From Gammaproteobacteria bacterium (GTDB taxonomy: Bacteria; Pseudomonadota; Gammaproteobacteria; Magnimaribacterales; Magnimaribacteraceae), in NCBI GenBank assembly GCA_002730855.1, contig PCBA01000029.1, positions 1 to 8,745 on the forward strand: DNA of 8,745 nucleotides. The letters run 5' to 3'. Under the pieces are notes generated by a model, which was given only the letters and a program-made list of their open reading frames with translations, did no database searches and was not told where the DNA came from. Position numbers and translations under genes: made by a program. Shown here piece after piece: positions 5,559 to 8,745 of this stretch. Position 1 is the first letter of the stretch. Every line of letters starts with the position of its first letter.

Positions 5559-6357
5559 ATTCTTTATCTCTTTTAGTTAGAGCTTCTTTAAGACCAGAAG
5601 CTAATTCTTTTAAATGTTCTTGGGTAGATTTTGAATGCATTGCTAGAGCTTGCATCTCCGTTCCGGCTCTAATGCCATTACGCATTCCCATGGCTTCCAT
5701 TTGTCTATGAACTGCTCGTTTATTTATAGCTTGAATGTCTGATGGAACTTTAGCTACTTTCTCAGCTATTTTTTTAACTTCTTCTGAGATCTTTTCTGGA
5801 TCAAAGCTTTTATTGGCAAAACCTTGTGTGGCAGCTTCTTCTCCAGATATAGACTCTCCTGTTAGCATCATTTCCATAGCATTTCTCATGCCCAATAACC
5901 AAGGAAAAAACTGGTTATCTGGAGGGCTCATAGACCTGACAACGGGATAACCTATCTCAGCATCATTCGTTACATATACTAAATCACATGAAGCTGCTAA
6001 CTCAGTACCTCCCGCTAAGCAATAGCCATGAACTTCAGCTATAACGGGTGTCGAAAGATCCCAAATCTTAAAAGCTCCATCTGTTACGTGCCTTGGCCAA
6101 AATCCATCTGTAGTACTTGTATGAAAAGGTAAATCTTCTTTATTGTTATAGGAAAGGTCGTAGCCAGCACAAAAACAAGAACCTTTTCCTGCAATGATGA
6201 TGGCTTTAACTTCTGGATCTTTATCTAATTCTTCAAGACTATTAAAAAGTTCTTGTCTCAGTGGATTGCATAAAGCATTTCTTTTTTTTGGTCTGTTTAA
6301 ATAAACCTTCCTTACGTGGTCTGAGATCTTTTCTATTTCTATAAATTCAAGTTTCAT
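5527..6357 (-). CDS. Enoyl-CoA hydratase/isomerase (crotonase) family protein
   Basis: A 276-residue crotonase-fold protein, normal length. Landmarks are NRPKKRNAL (21-29), the first oxyanion-hole segment CFCAGYDL (61-68), and the second, GYCLAGGTELAASCDL (111-126). E119 sits at the place of the first catalytic Glu of enoyl-CoA hydratase. The second catalytic Glu, normally in a G-x-P-E context, is replaced: the segment reads IGYPVVRSMSPPDNQ (135-149), with Val139 at that position. It may therefore be an isomerase, hydrolase or ring-opening crotonase rather than a standard hydratase. The substrate should be a CoA thioester, but no CoA ligase lies in the window. It is third in the minus-strand string, 26 nt after the Rieske gene, and its tail contains the lipoprotein start. 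No SD is evident. An alternative is a degenerate family member with a binding role only. Confidence 0.92.
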   Translation of the reverse strand: MKLEFIEIEKISDHVRKVYLNRPKKRNALCNPLRQELFNSLEELDKDPEVKAIIIAGKGSCFCAGYDLSYNNKEDLPFHTSTTDGFWPRHVTDGAFKIWDLSTPVIAEVHGYCLAGGTELAASCDLVYVTNDAEIGYPVVRSMSPPDNQFFPWLLGMRNAMEMMLTGESISGEEAATQGFANKSFDPEKISEEVKKIAEKVAKVPSDIQAINKRAVHRQMEAMGMRNGIRAGTEMQALAMHSKSTQEHLKELASGLKEALTKRDKEFGDYRTKEKD

Positions 6358-6383
6358 TTAGTTTTTTAGAGATAACTGTACTC

Positions 6384-6704
6384 TTATTTTAAGTTTTTAA
6401 CACTTATCAAAGTTCCTTCAATCTTTAATTCAAATGCCCTTAAATCTTCAAATGCAGGAGGTGACTGAACTGATCCATCTGTTAAATCAAAAACTGCACC
6501 GTGTAAAGGGCACGTAATGTAATTGCCTTCTATTAGACCACCACAAAGAGGTACCATTGAATGGGTGCAAAGATCTTCAACAGCAAAAAAACCATCTTCT
6601 GTATGACAAATCAAGATGTCGACGCCATTCAAATGAACTGATACGGAATGTCCTAGATCTATATCCGTAGTATCACCAATTATTTGAAAATTATCTTCAG
6701 GCAT
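6384..6704 (-). CDS. Rieske [2Fe-2S] ferredoxin-like protein
   Basis: This 106-residue soluble protein is a single Rieske domain, the size of the ferredoxin components of ring-hydroxylating dioxygenases (BphF/NirD-like). The cluster ligands are complete: C46 and H48 in LCTHS, C65 and H68 in CPLHG, with a 16-residue gap between the two motifs, followed by FDLTDGSVQSPPA (72-84). It should shuttle one electron at a time from a reductase to an oxygenase or another acceptor in the cytoplasm. Neither a Rieske oxygenase alpha subunit nor a ferredoxin reductase is encoded here, so the partner is elsewhere. Its ATG immediately follows the TAG of the upstream carrier gene (no spacer), so translation is probably coupled. 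The only SD-like string, AAAGAA, lies within the carrier's last codons. Confidence 0.95.
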   Translation of the reverse strand: MPEDNFQIIGDTTDIDLGHSVSVHLNGVDILICHTEDGFFAVEDLCTHSMVPLCGGLIEGNYITCPLHGAVFDLTDGSVQSPPAFEDLRAFELKIEGTLISVKNLK

Positions 6705-7988
6705 CTAATTCTTTATAGAATTTGCTGCCTTGTAGCCTGTTAAAGATAAAAGTAAGGCAAGCGGTAAGGCAGCCCAAGAGATTGATAGAGTTATTAATCC
6801 GAAACCAACTATCCATCCACCGGTTAAATCTCCTGTTCTAGAGATAAAAGTATCTACTAATACTGTTGATTTATATCTATCATTTTTTTTCATATCAGCA
6901 TAATAAGTTTCTCTGGTGGGTTTATTAAGTCCGTATTCAAAAAGTCTCTGCATGATGCTTATAGTAAATACCGCAGCTATTACAGGGAACAAGTAATAGA
7001 CAGAAAAGGCTACAGCAAATAATAGACCATAGATCACTAAAATTATTGACGTGCCGAAACGTCTCATAAGGAAAGAAGAGAACAAAACTTGCATTATCAA
7101 AGTAAGAGGTATTACAACTTGCTCAACAAATGAGAAATATGAAGTTCTTTCACAAGGATCAGAGGACCATTCTCTAATAATATCCAAAGACATCATCCAG
7201 GCAATGGTTGCTAATGTTGTAAAAAGAAGTACGTAAAGGGCTATATTTCTTACTTCTGGAACAGAAATCAAACTTTTAATTGCATCACCAGCACTACCAC
7301 CTATTTCTTCTCTTTCAGAAAAATTATCACTATCTTCAACATGAAGATCTCTAGCAAGGAAAATAGATATACAAAGACAGATGATAGAAAAAATAATTAA
7401 ATAAATTGGTCCAATGTCCGTAATATCATTCCCACAGACTTCTAAAGCAAAATACTGAGTGACACTCGTTCCAAAAAAAGCACCTAGTGAGCCCCCTGCA
7501 CTGATAATACCAAAAAGCCTTCTTCCGTCATCGCTATTAAAAAAATTGATTAAAGTTGCCCAAAAGATAGAAACTACCAATAAAGAATAAACGTTTAGCC
7601 ATACATAAAAAATATAGGCAGTCCATATTCTCCCTTGGTCTTCTAGTAACGTCCATCCACAAAGAAATAGCGCAAAATTAACTATAAAAAAAGAATAACA
7701 ATAAAGAACAACTTTACTACCATCTATCTTTGAAATAACGTAAGAATAAATAGGATTTACACAAAGCATAACAAAAGCGCCAACAGTAAGAAGAAGTGAA
7801 ATAGGATTAACAGAAAACCCCAGAATTATTAAATCTTCATATCCAAATTCAACAGCTAATTCATTTCTTATAGGGCGCAAAGCATACCAAGAAGCTAAGA
7901 CAAAAAAGAAAAAACCAAAAGCCTTTAGAAGAGGAAGGTACTCTTCTTTCTTTATAGAAGGAAAAAAACGTTCTGAAATAGTATTCAT
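6705..7988 (-). CDS. NTP/NDP exchange transporter (ATP/ADP translocase)-like membrane carrier
   Basis: This 427-residue polytopic inner-membrane protein has about 11-12 hydrophobic segments (approximately 20-38, 55-78, 93-112, 121-145, 159-180, 194-212, 246-268, 288-307, 312-332, 333-348, 376-398, 400-417). A hydrophilic loop at 213-243 divides the two halves. Hallmarks of the bacterial AAA-family (Npt/Tlc-like) group within the MFS fold are YALRPIRNE (35-43), DDGRRLFGIISAGGSLGA (153-170), EYGLNKPTRETYY (351-363) and RYKSTVLVDTFISRTGDLTG (371-390). Characterised members of plastids and intracellular bacteria exchange ATP for ADP or import nucleotides. Homologues in free-living bacteria are of unknown function and are often labelled simply as MFS. 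Here it heads a string with Rieske, crotonase and lipoprotein genes, so transport of a pathway substrate is equally possible. The ATG at 7988 is preceded by an in-frame stop, which excludes a longer N-terminus. Confidence 0.85.
   Translation of the reverse strand: MNTISERFFPSIKKEEYLPLLKAFGFFFFVLASWYALRPIRNELAVEFGYEDLIILGFSVNPISLLLTVGAFVMLCVNPIYSYVISKIDGSKVVLYCYSFFIVNFALFLCGWTLLEDQGRIWTAYIFYVWLNVYSLLVVSIFWATLINFFNSDDGRRLFGIISAGGSLGAFFGTSVTQYFALEVCGNDITDIGPIYLIIFSIICLCISIFLARDLHVEDSDNFSEREEIGGSAGDAIKSLISVPEVRNIALYVLLFTTLATIAWMMSLDIIREWSSDPCERTSYFSFVEQVVIPLTLIMQVLFSSFLMRRFGTSIILVIYGLLFAVAFSVYYLFPVIAAVFTISIMQRLFEYGLNKPTRETYYADMKKNDRYKSTVLVDTFISRTGDLTGGWIVGFGLITLSISWAALPLALLLSLTGYKAANSIKN
6707..6722. 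repeat. Small inverted repeat at the carrier/Rieske junction
   Basis: AATTCT (6707-6712) and AGAATT (6717-6722) flank a 4-nt loop. In the minus-strand mRNA this would be a weak 6-bp hairpin covering the only SD-like sequence ahead of the Rieske ATG. Ribosomes finishing the carrier gene would open it, which would reinforce coupling. It may also be chance in AT-rich sequence. Confidence 0.3.
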
Positions 7989-8009
7989 TTCGTTATTTAA
8001 TTATTCCTC

Positions 8010-8015
8010 ATTATA
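8010..8015 (-). promoter_or_regulatory. Predicted -10 box for the carrier-Rieske-crotonase-lipoprotein string
   Basis: On the minus strand these bases read a perfect TATAAT. With its first T at -12, transcription would start near 8003, giving a leader of about 15 nt before the ATG at 7988. No good -35 hexamer lies 16-18 bp upstream (AACTAT at 17 bp), which suggests dependence on an activator. Confidence 0.5.
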
Positions 8016-8024
8016 GCTAGGATG

Positions 8025-8052
8025 TTGAAAAAATAGTTTGTAAATTTACAAT
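8025..8052 (+). promoter_or_regulatory. Predicted sigma-70-type promoter of the TIGR02206 membrane protein gene
   Basis: TTGAAA (8025-8030) and TACAAT (8047-8052), each one mismatch from consensus, are separated by 16 bp. The predicted start of transcription is at 8059, which is the A of the ATG itself. The -10 box overlaps the palindrome at 8038-8051. Confidence 0.45.
8038..8051. promoter_or_regulatory. Perfect 14-bp palindrome TTGTAAATTTACAA, candidate operator
   Basis: The sequence is identical to its own reverse complement and sits in the 70-nt divergent spacer. Its centre is at about -41.5 relative to the predicted minus-strand start of transcription (near 8003), and it covers the -10 box of the plus-strand promoter. 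Its outer TTG-N8-CAA layout is the same length as CRP/FNR-superfamily sites. The identity of any regulator is inference. Confidence 0.45.
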
Positions 8053-8058
8053 AACTTT

Positions 8059-8745
8059 ATGGAGCCGCAGCCATTTATTATTTTAGGAACTTCCCACCTT
8101 GTTACTTTGGCCATTATTTTATGTTTGGCAATTTTTTTTCCTAGAAATTATAGAGATAAGCCAGTTTCCCAGAAAGAAAATATAGCAAAGATATTAGGCA
8201 TTTCCATTATCGCACTTGAATTAATTAAACCTTTTCTCTGGCATTCCATGGACTATCCTTGGATAAGATTATTGCCAATACATATGTGCAGCTTATCAGG
8301 CTTTTTTATCGGCATATTTCTTCTTACCAATAGAAGATTATTCTTTGAAGTAGCTTTCTTTTGGGGCATAGGAGGAGGAATAAATGCACTGATCACTCCT
8401 GACGTTACTATGACATTTCCTGACCCAAAATACGTATTATTCTTTCTTGGACATGGCTTACTTATGGTAAATATTGGATATGCATGTATTGCTTTAAGCA
8501 ACCGCCCTACCTTTCATTCAGTAAAGAATGGAATTTTCTTTTCATTGGGAGCGCTTCCATTCATTTACATAATCAATCTTCTTTTGGGCCCACCAGCAAA
8601 TTATTGGTACTTAGGTGCAAAACCAACAGAAGGTCAAAGCATCATGGATTTCTTTCCTGATCCGCCGCTACATATTCCATTGCTAGTTATTATAGGAGCT
8701 TTTTTATTCTTATTAATCTATTCGCCCTACTGGGTATATGACAAA
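8059..8745 (+). CDS. TIGR02206/YwaF-type integral membrane protein (cut by the right edge)
   Basis: From the ATG at 8059, 229 codons run without a stop to the window end. Family members are about this long, so only a few residues are missing. The protein has about six to seven hydrophobic segments (approximately 12-27, 43-60, 76-90, 95-112, 124-145, 157-177, 204-223). It has the conserved features I associate with the family: H13 in the first segment, WH (61-62), LPIHMCSLSG (72-81), FFWGIGGGINALITPD (100-115), FFLGHGLL (128-135), and GPPANYWYLGAKP (177-189) near the C-terminus. The conserved His and Trp residues within membrane segments suggest ligand or metal binding, but no function is established for this family. 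No SD precedes the ATG, and the predicted promoter would place the transcript start on the ATG. It is divergent from the carrier gene across 70 nt. Confidence 0.88.
   Translation, partial: MEPQPFIILGTSHLVTLAIILCLAIFFPRNYRDKPVSQKENIAKILGISIIALELIKPFLWHSMDYPWIRLLPIHMCSLSGFFIGIFLLTNRRLFFEVAFFWGIGGGINALITPDVTMTFPDPKYVLFFLGHGLLMVNIGYACIALSNRPTFHSVKNGIFFSLGALPFIYIINLLLGPPANYWYLGAKPTEGQSIMDFFPDPPLHIPLLVIIGAFLFLLIYSPYWVYDK

Noticed and set aside
5735..5950. Plus-strand open frame of 71 codons within the crotonase gene
   Set aside because: Antisense to motif-bearing hydratase sequence; no start signal or domain.
7051..7236. Plus-strand open frame of 61 codons within the carrier gene
   Set aside because: Antisense to conserved membrane segments of the carrier; no independent support.
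8022..8036. Mini open frame (M-L-K-K-stop) in the divergent spacer as a leader peptide
   Set aside because: It lies upstream of the predicted plus-strand transcription start, has no spaced SD and has no regulatory codon run.
8253..8501. Minus-strand open frame of 82 codons opposite the TIGR02206 gene
   Set aside because: The plus strand carries the family motifs (LPIHMCSLSG, FFWGIGGGINA, GHGLL) over the same bases, so this is a shadow.
1..8745. Mobile element, CRISPR array, toxin-antitoxin pair or defence island
   Set aside because: No regularly spaced repeats, transposase, integrase, tRNA-linked site or defence-type domain was seen. All genes are metabolic, transport or envelope-type with uniform base composition.

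Overview
The window looks like a piece of an AT-rich, gene-dense bacterial chromosome. About two thirds of the bases are A or T, most genes are 0-60 nt apart, and the two gene strings run toward each other. The protein content (FAH-family hydrolase, VOC dioxygenase-like protein, MhpA-like flavoprotein hydroxylase, several SDRs, enoyl-CoA hydratase, an outer-membrane-type lipoprotein, an ATP/ADP-translocase-like carrier) fits a Gram-negative, streamlined marine proteobacterium, possibly a SAR86-like gammaproteobacterium. That placement is inference from style and composition, since no rRNA or marker gene is present. I see no tRNA, rRNA, CRISPR array, insertion sequence or attachment site.

Layout. 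Positions 1-495 (minus) hold the N-terminal part of an alpha/beta hydrolase that runs off the left edge. An 83-nt divergent intergenic region follows, with a TATAAT box, a 16-bp inverted repeat and a strong Shine-Dalgarno (SD) sequence. Positions 579-5181 (plus) form a five-gene string: FAH-family hydrolase/isomerase, VOC (extradiol-dioxygenase-like) protein, classical SDR, FAD-dependent aromatic-hydroxylase-like monooxygenase, and a non-canonical SDR lacking the Tyr/Lys pair. Positions 5178-7988 (minus) form a four-gene string, in transcription order: a 12-TM-like NTP/NDP-exchanger-family carrier, a Rieske ferredoxin whose ATG directly follows the carrier's stop codon, an enoyl-CoA hydratase-family protein, and a small lipoprotein starting inside the hydratase gene. 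The two strings overlap tail to tail by 4 nt. At the right, a 70-nt divergent region (7989-8058) with a perfect 14-bp palindrome separates the carrier from a plus-strand TIGR02206/YwaF-type membrane protein that is cut by the right edge.

How the genes may work together. A flavin hydroxylase, a protein carrying an extradiol-type 2-His-1-Glu triad, an FAH-fold hydrolase and dehydrogenases are the classical parts of an aromatic or polycyclic ring-cleavage (meta-cleavage) route. The divergent alpha/beta hydrolase could supply C-C or ester hydrolysis. The opposite string adds an enoyl-CoA hydratase-like enzyme and a Rieske electron carrier but no recognisable oxygenase. The most economical reading is a small catabolic island for a ring-containing compound whose identity cannot be read from the sequence. 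The best leads for follow-up are the pathway itself, the SDR without its catalytic residues, the carrier-Rieske coupling, and the palindrome shared by two divergent promoters.
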